NCBI GenBank assembly: GCA_026692845.1
Contig: JAPLNM010000088.1
Span: 1-56,466, forward strand
Reading direction: 5' to 3'
Length of the DNA stretch: 56,466 nucleotides
Source of the DNA: Planctomycetota bacterium
Lineage (GTDB): Bacteria > Planctomycetota > Planctomycetia > Pirellulales > Pirellulaceae
Part shown: positions 43,937 to 52,815 of the stretch, piece after piece
Numbering within the stretch: the stretch's first letter is position 1
Layout: each line of letters opens with the position of its first letter
Program-made: the position numbers and the translations under genes
The notes under the pieces: model-generated
Told to the model about the DNA's origin: nothing
What the model saw: only the letters and a program-made list of their open reading frames with translations
Database searches by the model: none

Positions 43937-44899
43937 CTATAACTCACGCGACATGACCATGCCATGATGCTTGGTCTTGAAACCCAATCGCTGCAAGATC
44001 TGCACATGCTGAGGAATGTTCGGATCGATCACGACCTGAACCATTTGCTTGCGCTCTGTCTGCAAAAGCCGCAAACATTCCGATATCAAATAGATCCACT
44101 GCTCGATCCGCGGATCGTCGTTGGCCAAGTCCGATCCTACTGCAGAAAGACTCAAGCGAGCGATCCAGGACTCAACCCCAGGGACGAAGACCTCCGGGCT
44201 CCAGAGCGTAACGCGCAATTCAACAATCGGCTTGGTCTTGGACACCAGCTGAAACGTGGATTGATCGCAATGCCCAAAGACTACGCTCTGCCACCATCCT
44301 CCATGACCGTCGCCAAGGATACGACTGACAACACTATTGCGATGAACACTGATTTGCGTCCGATCCATCGGCGGCTTGAAATGGGAAAGACCAAGCTCCC
44401 AGCACTCGGTGGCTTGCTCGGGGCGGAAACCACCAGCCTGCATCCAACGCAGCAACCTCGCATCGCTAGAGTGCACCCCTAAAAAACCATCTCCCTCGGC
44501 AACACCGATGTAATAGATGCTGTCGTCAAACGCTCCGATCCCAACGCAGCGTCCCAAGCCCTCTAGCCTCATGGCCTGCATACTCGCTTCAAGCAACTCA
44601 CTTGCAATCGCATCCTCATCGACACCAGGACACACGCATAAGCGATGCAAAATCCCAGCCCCCTTGCCAACCCGCAAAGAATTAGGATTCCTGCCCCAAT
44701 GCGCAAATCCGACCAAGCCCCCCGTGGAGTCCTCAGCGATGAGCAGTTGGTCAATTCGAAAATAAGGCTTCGCAAGCACCGCATGATCCCAAGCCACGAC
44801 GGTGCAGTCGGACTTGGAGCGGTAGGCTTGGTGATGCAAATGCCAGATCTTTGCAAGGGCAGGAGTATCGACGTTCAGAAAGGATCGAATACTCCGCAC
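43937..44899 (-). CDS. GNAT-family N-acetyltransferase-like protein
   Basis: 320 residues from GTG at 44899. The N-terminal half matches the acetyl-CoA binding fold: LLIAEDSTGGLVGFAHWG, GILHRLCVCPGVDEDAIASELL (a weak Q/RxxGxG-like region), then AFDDSIYYIGVAEGDGFLG. A second half (about 180-320) looks like another, diverged GNAT domain ending MVQVVIDPNIPQHVQILQRLGF. The substrate is unknown. It starts 5 bp after gatC and is probably co-transcribed with gatC and the bL28 gene. Confidence 0.75.
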   Translation of the reverse strand: MRSIRSFLNVDTPALAKIWHLHHQAYRSKSDCTVVAWDHAVLAKPYFRIDQLLIAEDSTGGLVGFAHWGRNPNSLRVGKGAGILHRLCVCPGVDEDAIASELLEASMQAMRLEGLGRCVGIGAFDDSIYYIGVAEGDGFLGVHSSDARLLRWMQAGGFRPEQATECWELGLSHFKPPMDRTQISVHRNSVVSRILGDGHGGWWQSVVFGHCDQSTFQLVSKTKPIVELRVTLWSPEVFVPGVESWIARLSLSAVGSDLANDDPRIEQWIYLISECLRLLQTERKQMVQVVIDPNIPQHVQILQRLGFKTKHHGMVMSREL

Positions 44900-44904
44900 G
44901 ATTG

Positions 44905-45189
44905 CTACCCCAAGACCGGAGGCACTTTGAAGAACGATTCGTCGTGGGACGGAGCATTGCTCAATACGTCCTGGACTCGAAGAGATTCGACGACATGATC
45001 CGGAGCCAATACATCGCTGATCTCGATGGCATGAACCAGCGGTTCGACATTCGATGTGTCGACCTGCGTTAACTGCTCGAACAATTCGAGTATTCGGCTC
45101 AAATCAGCTTGCACCTCGGAGATTCGACCCGGCGATACTTCCAACCGCGCCAATTTCGCAAGCCGTTGGATGTCTGCTGTCGTTAGCAC
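44905..45189 (-). CDS. gatC: Aspartyl/glutamyl-tRNA amidotransferase subunit C
   Basis: 94 residues from GTG at 45189, with AAGGG about eleven bases upstream. GatC stabilises the GatAB amidotransferase, which converts mischarged Glu-tRNA(Gln) or Asp-tRNA(Asn) to the amidated forms. The pattern IQRLAKLARLEVSP, ILELFEQLTQVDTSNVEPL and VLSNAPSHDESFFKVPPVL matches the family, including the conserved C-terminal FxVP. No gatA or gatB is next to it, so the subunits are encoded apart in this organism. Confidence 0.93.
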   Translation of the reverse strand: MLTTADIQRLAKLARLEVSPGRISEVQADLSRILELFEQLTQVDTSNVEPLVHAIEISDVLAPDHVVESLRVQDVLSNAPSHDESFFKVPPVLG

Positions 45190-45239
45190 TATCGGATCCC
45201 TTAGCCAGCCATCGCTGCCGGCAGATGCGAACCGGCAAA

Positions 45240-45503
45240 CTAGTTGCTTGGAAGCGAAAACGGCTTGTTACGAACCGCCTTGCGAATCCGACCCGATCGA
45301 ATGCACTGGGTACACACCCGCATCGTCTTGACCTCACCGCTAGGCAAAGAAGCCTTGATGTTTTGCAAATTCGGAAGGAAACGACGGCGGGTAATACCCG
45401 TGATCTTCGTACCGACACCACCCAAGTACTTCGCCTTACCACGGGTTTCGATCATATTGCCAACTTGGGGCGACTTTCCGCAAACTTCACAAGCTCTTGC
45501 CAT
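45240..45503 (-). CDS. rpmB: Large ribosomal subunit protein bL28
   Basis: 87 residues from ATG at 45503; an open frame reaches further upstream but the conserved protein begins MARACEVCGK. bL28 contributes to the 50S exit region. Two CxxC pairs (Cys5/Cys8 and Cys64/Cys67) form a zinc ribbon, the zinc-binding version of the protein. TRRRFLPNLQNIKA and RVCTQCIRSGRIRKA are the conserved blocks. It is first in a minus-strand group with gatC and the GNAT gene. Confidence 0.95.
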   Translation of the reverse strand: MARACEVCGKSPQVGNMIETRGKAKYLGGVGTKITGITRRRFLPNLQNIKASLPSGEVKTMRVCTQCIRSGRIRKAVRNKPFSLPSN

Positions 45504-45883
45504 GACAGGACCCGATTTTCCGAAACCAACGAAAGGGATGTAGCGTAATCTCAATTACGCGATGGATGGACAACGAAGGAAGCGTTGCACACGGTTCAAA
45601 AACCAGGCACAAACCATTCCCGTCCGCGAACGGCCACACCGCAGAGAAAAGCTCTACAGTGGATCGAATGTTCAATTCCAGCGTTCGCAGGGGATGAGAG
45701 TATAGCCATCAGCCCCCCGGAATCAACTGCAAATCCAATCGAAAACCTCATCAAATCCCCACCTAAATCGCCCCCAAACCCACCTTGCACCTGCCGTTTG
45801 GATTGCCGAATCCCAATCCCGGGCTATACTGGGGTCAGTACTTACCTAAAGCCAAACAACGTAAAGACTTGCGCGAAAAACCG
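45504..45883. other. Intergenic region between bL28 and the diadenylate cyclase gene
   Basis: About 380 bp without a supported gene. Contains the plus-strand promoter candidate at 45803-45830. The bL28 promoter probably lies in 45510-45650, but no clear motif was found. No terminator or riboswitch recognised. Confidence 0.5.
45803..45830 (+). promoter_or_regulatory. Candidate promoter for the diadenylate cyclase gene
   Basis: TTGCCG (45803-45808), 16-base spacer, TATACT (45825-45830). The -10 matches five of six consensus bases, the -35 three to four. It would start the transcript about 45 bases before the ATG at 45884 and probably serves the following SDR gene as well. Confidence 0.45.
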
Positions 45884-46828
45884 ATGAACACGCAGAAATT
45901 CACCCGGGAATTTTCCAGCGTCGTTGAAGCCGCCGGAAATCTCGCGGTGTCCGTCGGCGCCGACTCGCTCCTGTTTCTACTCGAAGGGGCCACCGATTGG
46001 GAACGCCTGCGTGAACTCGTTCCCCAAGAAATCCAAAAGATTCTCGTCGCCGCCGACCGCGAAGAAGACCTCGAAGCGGCCACCGGATTTGGCCTCATCC
46101 CTCTGGCTCTGAACAAAGAGGACTCCCCTCTACTCGAACGCCTCCAACACGCCCTACTCGAAGCCGTCGCCGACGAGCATCTGGCAAGCCAAAGCGAAGT
46201 CGTCGCCGTCTACTGCGGCTTCGAAACCAATCGCATGGACTCGATCTCCATCATCAAACTCGACGAGAGAATGAGGCGATTCACGAGCCGAGACCTCCAA
46301 CGGCTCGAAACAGCCGTCCCCCTGAATAACCTCAAAATCGTTATCGACCTGGCCGTCCAAATCGGTCGCGAAGGCCGAGAAGGAAACAAAGTCGGTGCCC
46401 TCTTCGTCGTGGGTGACACCCGCAAAGTACTCTCGCATTGCAAAGATAGCGGCTTCGACCCACTCAAAGGCTACAGCCGCAAACACCGAAACCTCCACGA
46501 TGCCCGTGTCCGCGAAGACATCAAAGAAATCGCCCAAATGGACGGAGCCTTCATCGTCGCTCCCGATGGCGTCGTCGAACGCTCCCGACAAATCATCGAA
46601 GTCCTCCACGAAAACCTCCAACTCTCCAAAGGCCTGGGATCTCGACACTGGGCCGCCGCGGCTATCTCCCAAAGAACCAAAGCCATCGCAATCGTCGTGA
46701 GCCAATCAAGCGGCACCGTTCGCGTCTTTCAAAACGGCTTGCTCGTGCTTCGTATCGAACCGATGGAACAAGCCGTCAAATGGCAAGAGTTCAACTACGA
46801 ACCCCCTCCAAACGAAGCCTCGGACTGA
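45884..46828 (+). CDS. Diadenylate cyclase (DisA_N/DAC) domain protein
   Basis: 314 residues from ATG at 45884. The C-terminal half is a DAC domain: KVGALFVVGDTRKVL, AQMDGAFIVAPDGVVERS with the DGA motif at 220-222, and GLGSRHWAAAAISQRTKA at the position of the RHR motif (254-256 here RHW). Such enzymes make cyclic di-AMP from two ATP. The N-terminal 140 residues (VVEAAGNLAVSVGADSLLFL) look like an additional alpha/beta domain seen in the planctomycete/archaeal-type architecture, without a membrane helix. The third residue of RHR is changed, so activity should be confirmed. The SDR gene starts 3 bp after its stop. Confidence 0.8.
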   Translation: MNTQKFTREFSSVVEAAGNLAVSVGADSLLFLLEGATDWERLRELVPQEIQKILVAADREEDLEAATGFGLIPLALNKEDSPLLERLQHALLEAVADEHLASQSEVVAVYCGFETNRMDSISIIKLDERMRRFTSRDLQRLETAVPLNNLKIVIDLAVQIGREGREGNKVGALFVVGDTRKVLSHCKDSGFDPLKGYSRKHRNLHDARVREDIKEIAQMDGAFIVAPDGVVERSRQIIEVLHENLQLSKGLGSRHWAAAAISQRTKAIAIVVSQSSGTVRVFQNGLLVLRIEPMEQAVKWQEFNYEPPPNEASD

Positions 46829-46831
46829 TCC

Positions 46832-47650
46832 ATGCGCTCCGATGTTCCACCCCTAGTCGCTGTGGTCACCGGTTCCGCCAGTGGGATCGGACAAGCCATC
46901 GCCATCGAACTTGCATCGCGAGGATGCCACTTGATCCTCCATACCCGCAGCAATATCGATGGACTCATGTCCACCGCCTCACGCTGCTCAAATCCCCTGT
47001 GCATCGTCGCGGACCTAACGGAAAACCATAGCCTCTACTCGCTTGCCGATGCCGCATTTGCCTCCAAAGGATACGTCAACCTCTGGGTCCATGCCGCCGG
47101 TGCCGATGTCCTAACCGGCTCGGCGAAATCCTGGCCCTTCGAAAAAAAACTCTCCAAACTCTGGGACCTCGACGTCCGCGCAATGATGCTCCTAAGCCGC
47201 ACCGTCGCCCTACGACAAATTCGCCAAAATACACCTCACCTAACCCTCCCATCCATGATCCACATCGGATGGGATCAAGCCAACCAAGGAATGGAAGGCG
47301 ATAGCGGACAGTACTTCTGCGCAGTCAAAGCCGCCGTAAGCGCATTCTCCAAAAGCCTCGCCAAAAGCTTCGCTCCAAAACTCCGCGTCAATTGCATCAA
47401 CCCAGGTTGGATCCAAACCCAATGGGGACAAGGAACCTCCCAAGCTTGGGCCGATCGCGCTCGGCGCGAATCCCTCCTGGACCGCTGGGGGGCCCCTGAA
47501 GATGTCGCTAAACTAGTGGCGGCTATCAGCTTGGGTGATGGTGAGTTCGTCAACGCGCAAGACCTTGCCGTCAACGGCGGCTGGCAAGGAGCCTCTGCCA
47601 TCGTCCAAAGCCAGACCACGCACGATCGATCGATCGACGAGTGCGAATAA
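46832..47650 (+). CDS. Short-chain dehydrogenase/reductase-like protein with altered active site
   Basis: 272 residues. Rossmann motif TGSASGIG at 13-20, HAAGAD at 87-92 in place of NNAG, and the C-terminal VNCINPGWIQTQWGQG typical of classical SDRs. The catalytic region is unusual: where SDRs have Ser and Tyr-x3-Lys, this protein has IGWDQ (145-149) and YFCAVK (161-166), so the residue four before Lys166 is Phe and a Tyr sits one position earlier. Reductase chemistry may be lost or changed. It is translationally close to the diadenylate cyclase gene (3 bp) and 91 bp ahead of pyruvate carboxylase. Confidence 0.82.
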   Translation: MRSDVPPLVAVVTGSASGIGQAIAIELASRGCHLILHTRSNIDGLMSTASRCSNPLCIVADLTENHSLYSLADAAFASKGYVNLWVHAAGADVLTGSAKSWPFEKKLSKLWDLDVRAMMLLSRTVALRQIRQNTPHLTLPSMIHIGWDQANQGMEGDSGQYFCAVKAAVSAFSKSLAKSFAPKLRVNCINPGWIQTQWGQGTSQAWADRARRESLLDRWGAPEDVAKLVAAISLGDGEFVNAQDLAVNGGWQGASAIVQSQTTHDRSIDECE

Positions 47651-47741
47651 TGTTTTTCGCTATACTATCGCCGCTCCCTCTGACGCTTTTTTCCTCTCCG
47701 GATCCTCCCGGCGCTGTGTCCCATTTTTAACCTCTCGCTCT

Positions 47742-50700
47742 ATGCTTCCCATCCGACGCATCCTAGCTGCAAACCGCAGCGAAATCGCTATCCGTATCTT
47801 CCGAAGCGCCCACGAACTCGGGATCCGGACCGTCGCCCTGTACTCGCATGAAGACCGGTTCGCTCTGCACCGTTTCAAAGCCGACGAAGCCTACGCGATC
47901 GGCAAACCAGGCGAACCGATTCGCTCCTACCTAGACATCCCAGCGATCGTCGAACTTTGCCTCGAAAACAAAATCGATGCCGTGCACCCCGGTTACGGGT
48001 TCCTCTCCGAAAATGCCGAATTTGCCCGAGCACTACGCAACGCCGGAATCATGTTTATCGGCCCGAGCAACCAAGCCCTCGAATTGCTCGGCGATAAAGT
48101 CGCCGCCCGCGAAATAGCAAAACAAGTCGGTGTGCCGATCCTCGAAGGATCCGCAGCGGCCGTCCAAAGCCTCGACGAAGCGATCGAAACGGCCCGCAAA
48201 ATGAAATACCCCATCATGCTCAAAGCCTCCAAAGGCGGCGGCGGTCGCGGCATGCGCGTCGTGGAGTCCGAAGACCAACTCGCAAGCAATCTCGAACAAG
48301 CCCAACGAGAAGCGAAAAATGCTTTCGGAAGCGACGAAGTCTTCCTCGAAAAACTCGTCGGACGCGCCAGACACCTCGAAGTCCAAGTCCTCGGCGACCA
48401 ACACGGAAATGTCATCCACCTGCACGAACGCGACTGCTCTGTCCAACGCCGACACCAAAAAGTTGTCGAAATTGCCCCAGCTCCCAACCTGAGCAAAGCC
48501 GTCGCCTCCGAATTGCACGAAGCCGCCTTGGCGATCGCACGCAAAGTCAATTACCACTGCGCAGGGACCGTCGAATTCCTGCTCGATACCGAATCGAACA
48601 AATTTTACTTCATCGAAGTCAACCCACGCATCCAAGTCGAACACACAGTGACCGAAGAAGTCACCGGTATCGATTTGATTCGCTCGCAAATCCTCGTCTC
48701 ATGCGGCTACCAACTAGGCGATGAATCCCAAGGCCTACCCAATCAAAACGAAATCCAAGTCGTCGGGTCTGCCATCCAATGCCGCGTGACGACCGAAGAT
48801 CCAACCAACCAATTCCGGCCCGATTACGGACGCATCACCCACTACCGCAGCGCCGGCGGCATGGGCGTGCGACTCGACGCCGGAAGCGCCTTCAGCGGCG
48901 CCGTCGTCAACCCATTCTACGACTCGCTCCTGGTCAAAGTCACCACTCGCGGCCGAAACCTCACCGAAGCGGCAAGACGCATGGAACGTTCCTTGCAAGA
49001 ATTCCGCATCCGTGGCGTGAAAACCAATATCCCCTTCCTGATCTCCCTGATCCGACACCCGACGTTCCAAGCCGGCGATGCGACGACTCGCATGATCGAT
49101 AAGACCCCCGAGCTTTTCGAACTGACCAAACGACGCGATCGCGCCACACGACTCCTGAGCTTCATCGCCGATACCATCGTCAACGGAAACAAACTCGTCG
49201 AGAAAACCAACGCCAAAATCCGACGCGAACCGGCCGTCGCTCCCAAACCCTCTGCCCTCCAAAGCATCCCCAACGGCTATCGCCAAAAGTTCCTGCAACT
49301 CGGGGCCGGTCCCTTCTGCCAATCGATCCGCAACAGCAAAGAACTCCTGCTGACCGATACGACCATGCGAGATGCCCACCAATCTCTACTGGCTACCCGC
49401 GTCCGTACCTTCGATATGCTCAAAGTCGCAGACGCGTATGCAAAACTTACTCCCGAACTTTTCTCCATGGAAATGTGGGGCGGGGCGACCTTCGATACCT
49501 CCATGCGATTCCTCAAAGAAAGCCCCTGGCAACGCCTCGCCGATCTCCGCGAACGCATCCCAAACATCCTGTTCCAAATGCTCCTAAGAGCCTCCAACGC
49601 CGTCGGATATACCAACTACCCAGACAACGTCGTTCGAACCTTTGTCCACGAAGCCGCACAAGCTGGCGTCGATATCTTCCGAGTCTTCGATGCCCTCAAC
49701 TGGGCCGAGAACATGCGCGTTGCTATCGATGCGGTCGTCGAGTCGGGAATGATCTGTCAAGCTGCCATCTGCTACTCAGGCGATATCCTCAACCCAAATC
49801 GACAAAAATATTCCCTCAAATACTACGTCGATCTGGCCAAACAACTCGAAAAAATGGGCGCCCATATGCTGGCCATCAAAGACATGGCCGGATTGTGCAA
49901 ACCCGCAGCCGCCAAAGTCCTCGTCGCGGAACTCAAACAACATATCGGTATCCCTATCCACTTCCATACCCACGATACCGCAGGTATCCAAGCCTCCTCT
50001 ATTCTCAACGCCGCCGAACAAGGCCTCGAAGTCGCTGACGGAGCACTGGCATCCATGTCCGGTGGGACATCCCAAGTCAACCTCAATACGCTCGTCGAAG
50101 CCCTCCGCTACTCACCACGCGAAAGCAAACTCAATACCGACGCGCTGACCGCACTTTCCGAATACTGGAAAGAAGTCCGCCAATTCTACACGCCCTTCGA
50201 AGGCGAATCGCTCGTCGCCGCAGGAGACCTCTACCAACATGAAATGCCCGGTGGGCAATACACCAACCTCTACCAACAAGCCAAAGCGCTCGGACTTGCC
50301 AGCCGCTGGGACCATGTCTGCAAAATGTACGCCGCAGCAAATCAACTCCTAGGCGATATCGTCAAAGTCACACCCACAAGCAAAGCCGTCGGCGACTTGG
50401 CCCTGTTCATGGTCGCAAACAATCTCAACGTCGATGATATCCTAAGCGGTAACCGAGAACTGTCATTCCCAGCCTCCGTCCTAGACCTCGTCGGCGGAAT
50501 GATGGGACAACCCCCCGGCGGCTTCCCCCAAAATGTCAAACACGCAATTCTAAGAAACAACCCCGAAGTCAAAAACCGGCCAGGAGAAATACTACCCGAA
50601 CACGACCTCAACGCGACGGCCACCGAACTGCAGAATAAAATCGGCCGCGCCCCGACCATGCAAGACACCATCACCAGTGCCCTGTACCCCAAAGTCTTCG

Positions 50701-51185
50701 ACGAATACCTATCCCATCTCCAAGCCTACGGTGATGTTTCCCTCCTGCCCACGCCGATCTTCTTCTACGGTCCATGCATCGGTGAAGAATTCTCCGTCGA
50801 TATCGAACCCGGAAAACGCTTGATCATCAAATTCCTGGCCGTCGGGGAACCCCGGCCAGACGGTGTGCGAACCGTCTTCTTCGAACTCAACGGTCAACCT
50901 CGCGAAGTCGAAGTCGTCGATAAATCGATCGAAACCAAAGCCGCAAAAAGAATCAAAGCCGATCCGGCCGACCCAACCCATGTGGCAGCCGCCATGCCAG
51001 GTATGGTCATCGGCGTGGTTATCACCCCAGGTGCCCAAGTCGTCAAAGGACAAAAGCTCCTGTCGCTCGAAGCGATGAAAATGGAAACCGTCATCAACGC
51101 CGAACGCGATGGACAAATCGCACAACTCCTCGTCGACTCCGGAAGCCAAGTCGAAGCCGGCGATCTGCTGCTGGTTCTAAAATAA
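47742..51185 (+). CDS. pyc: Pyruvate carboxylase
   Basis: 1147 residues from ATG at 47742; an open frame extends upstream through the SDR end and is not used. Biotin-dependent carboxylation of pyruvate to oxaloacetate in one chain. Domains in order: biotin carboxylase (KASKGGGGRGM; EVQVLGDQHGNVIHLHERDC; EVNPRIQVEHTVTEEVTG), carboxyltransferase (DTTMRDAHQSLLATRVRT; KDMAGLCKP; FHTHDTAGIQ), the PYC/OADA linker, and the C-terminal biotinyl domain with EAMKMET around the biotinylated lysine. The usual length of the single-chain enzyme. It supplies oxaloacetate for the TCA cycle. Confidence 0.96.
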   Translation: MLPIRRILAANRSEIAIRIFRSAHELGIRTVALYSHEDRFALHRFKADEAYAIGKPGEPIRSYLDIPAIVELCLENKIDAVHPGYGFLSENAEFARALRNAGIMFIGPSNQALELLGDKVAAREIAKQVGVPILEGSAAAVQSLDEAIETARKMKYPIMLKASKGGGGRGMRVVESEDQLASNLEQAQREAKNAFGSDEVFLEKLVGRARHLEVQVLGDQHGNVIHLHERDCSVQRRHQKVVEIAPAPNLSKAVASELHEAALAIARKVNYHCAGTVEFLLDTESNKFYFIEVNPRIQVEHTVTEEVTGIDLIRSQILVSCGYQLGDESQGLPNQNEIQVVGSAIQCRVTTEDPTNQFRPDYGRITHYRSAGGMGVRLDAGSAFSGAVVNPFYDSLLVKVTTRGRNLTEAARRMERSLQEFRIRGVKTNIPFLISLIRHPTFQAGDATTRMIDKTPELFELTKRRDRATRLLSFIADTIVNGNKLVEKTNAKIRREPAVAPKPSALQSIPNGYRQKFLQLGAGPFCQSIRNSKELLLTDTTMRDAHQSLLATRVRTFDMLKVADAYAKLTPELFSMEMWGGATFDTSMRFLKESPWQRLADLRERIPNILFQMLLRASNAVGYTNYPDNVVRTFVHEAAQAGVDIFRVFDALNWAENMRVAIDAVVESGMICQAAICYSGDILNPNRQKYSLKYYVDLAKQLEKMGAHMLAIKDMAGLCKPAAAKVLVAELKQHIGIPIHFHTHDTAGIQASSILNAAEQGLEVADGALASMSGGTSQVNLNTLVEALRYSPRESKLNTDALTALSEYWKEVRQFYTPFEGESLVAAGDLYQHEMPGGQYTNLYQQAKALGLASRWDHVCKMYAAANQLLGDIVKVTPTSKAVGDLALFMVANNLNVDDILSGNRELSFPASVLDLVGGMMGQPPGGFPQNVKHAILRNNPEVKNRPGEILPEHDLNATATELQNKIGRAPTMQDTITSALYPKVFDEYLSHLQAYGDVSLLPTPIFFYGPCIGEEFSVDIEPGKRLIIKFLAVGEPRPDGVRTVFFELNGQPREVEVVDKSIETKAAKRIKADPADPTHVAAAMPGMVIGVVITPGAQVVKGQKLLSLEAMKMETVINAERDGQIAQLLVDSGSQVEAGDLLLVLK

Positions 51186-51360
51186 ATCCAACCGCAGTCC
51201 TCAGAGAATTGATCTTCTCCGCCTGCCACCTGCCTTCGGTGCACCACATGGTTCGGGCTTCTTCTCGTACTCAGCATCGCGATAGAAACGCGTTGGGGGG
51301 TGAGGGTGGTGACCGCGCGTAAGGCTGTTTAGGAGAAATAAACGCAAAGACGCAAAGGTG

Positions 51361-51440
51361 GTGGATCTCCCGCACAGATCCCGGCTGTTTCGGTAGTGGA
51401 TCTCCCGCACAGATCCCGGCTGTTTCGGTAGTGGATCTCA
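51361..51440. repeat. 35-bp tandem repeat (two full units plus a partial)
   Basis: Units at 51361-51395 and 51396-51430 are identical; the third begins GTGGATCTC and diverges. Each unit contains GATCTCCCGCACAGATC, an interrupted inverted repeat (GATC-x9-GATC). No spacers, no coding sense. Confidence 0.85.
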
Positions 51441-51569
51441 GTGGCTGCTTCATCCAAGGCACTCTCGTCACAGTATCGAGACCCCCAGGCCAATCAACCT
51501 CAACGAATTCTCTCTGTTCGAATCCAAGCTGGCTCGATGAGCCATCCCAGGAAACGCCATGGCTTAAAC

Positions 51570-51834
51570 CCCCTACCGTCAAATCGACATTTGGACATTT
51601 TAGGAAAGATTGGATTTGAATGTACTTCGGCGCATGCCGAGGAGTTTTTGAATAGGGGTAGGGCGCAAGCCCTCCGGTGAAGGTTCAAGTGAAGTGTTCC
51701 ACCCTCGAGCACTCAGGAACCATTGGATATTTAGACTCACCGGGCAGCTTGCGCTGCTCCGCGATCATTTGCCGATTACCAGGAAATGCAACTTCATCAA
51801 TGTCCCGATTTGACGGTATTGGGCTTGCGCCCTA
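51570..51834. repeat. Foldback dispersed element, copy 3
   Basis: The left end is CCCCTACCGTCAAATCG and the right end CGATTTGACGGTATTGGGC followed by TTGCGCCCTA, the reverse complement of copy 2's left end (TAGGGCGCAAGCCCAATACC). It matches copy 1 almost throughout, including GATATTTAGACTCACCGGGC and the CTTCATCAATGTCCC arm. No open frame of interest. Confidence 0.88.
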
Positions 51835-51871
51835 GCGCTACGCATCGGTAGCGACCCGCTCGCAGCTATAG

Positions 51872-52815
51872 GTCCCCATCGAATCGGTGCCAATTGGAGC
51901 GCGCGTTCCGACCAAGAACCCCAACCGCTTGGAGGTCGACCCGCAGCCCGAGCCTGATCAAGCGTCGTGGGCCAAGCTGTCGATCACCGCAGAGGGAAGC
52001 GATGGTAGCATTGTCGACGCCGAGATCATTCGGCCACGCTCGTGGATTCTACGTAACGGCATCTGCGCAGGCCGCATGCTGCCGCTAAATCTCTCAGAAC
52101 TCGAAGTCTCCGGGCTAGCTTTAGTCACTGCCATCGACGATTGCCCACCGATCGCAGACGGCGAAGGCTCGGTCGTCACGGCACGGTTTGTCACTCGCGA
52201 AGTCCACGTCGTGGCCAGCGTGGATGTGCTCGGTGCCGATGGCATTGTCGAGACCATCACCGGAACGACCATCCACCCTGTGTGGTCAGTCGATCGCCAG
52301 GAATGGGTGCCGCTAGCTGAGCTAACCGACGGCGAGAGGCTATGCTGCGATACTGAGTCTTTCGGATTGGGTTTTCCCTCTAGCCTCTAGCCTCACGCCT
52401 CAAGCCTGTTCTGAGCGTCTCCCTTTCGCGAGTCTCCCAGCCGGTCTACAATATCGAAGTCCACGGCGAGCACGTCTACCAAGTCGGCGAGCTGGGTCTG
52501 GTGGTGCATAATGCTTCGCGGTCTGGGTGGGGCGCATTCGGCTGGGGTAAGAAGCTGACAGCCCAAATTAAGGGGCAGAACCTCCCGATTCTCAATCTAC
52601 ACTTCACGCCTGTAAGCCAATTCGTTGGTAAGCAAGCGATAGTGTAGGCTCATCTTCCGGCGGGAAGATTCACCGCACTGGTCGTAGATGGACAAGTTTA
52701 TGTCGCTAGGATGCATAACGTTGCGTGGGAGCTTGCAGGCCGGAAAGGCGTAGAGCAGTTCTACGGGTTCTGTGAGATCGATGCAGTTGGGAAGGTAGTC
52801 AGGTTGTTCAAATGA
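51872..52815 (+). pseudogene. Broken Hint (intein-like) domain plus C-terminal toxin region of a polymorphic toxin
   Basis: The first frame, to a stop at 52388, reads VPIGARVPTKNPNRLEVDPQ, TTIHPVWSVDRQEWVPLAEL and TDGERL, a planctomycete-type pretoxin Hint domain; the His and Trp in the HPVW block are typical. A short insert built of CTCTAGCCT repeats (about 52380-52410) breaks the frame. The next part, PVLSVSLSRVSQPVYNIEVH, GEHVYQVGELGLVVHN, is the Hint C-terminus with the VVHN cleavage site. About 120 codons follow, a candidate toxin domain (HLPAGRFTALVVDGQVYVAR), interrupted by TAG at 52645-52647. The 5' part of the gene is missing. The stop at 52813-52815 overlaps the next ATG. Dead gene; toxin family not recognised. 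Confidence 0.65.

Larger units (their letters stand above)
51186..51871. other. Gene-free repeat zone after pyc
   Basis: No gene is supported. Contains the 35-bp tandem repeat (51361-51440) and a complete foldback element (51570-51834); the right end of that element abuts the broken Hint coding sequence. Confidence 0.65.

Noticed and set aside
47535-47741. Upstream extension of pyruvate carboxylase
   Set aside because: It overlaps the SDR gene end and carries no carboxylase sequence; the enzyme begins MLPIRRILAANRSEIA at 47742.
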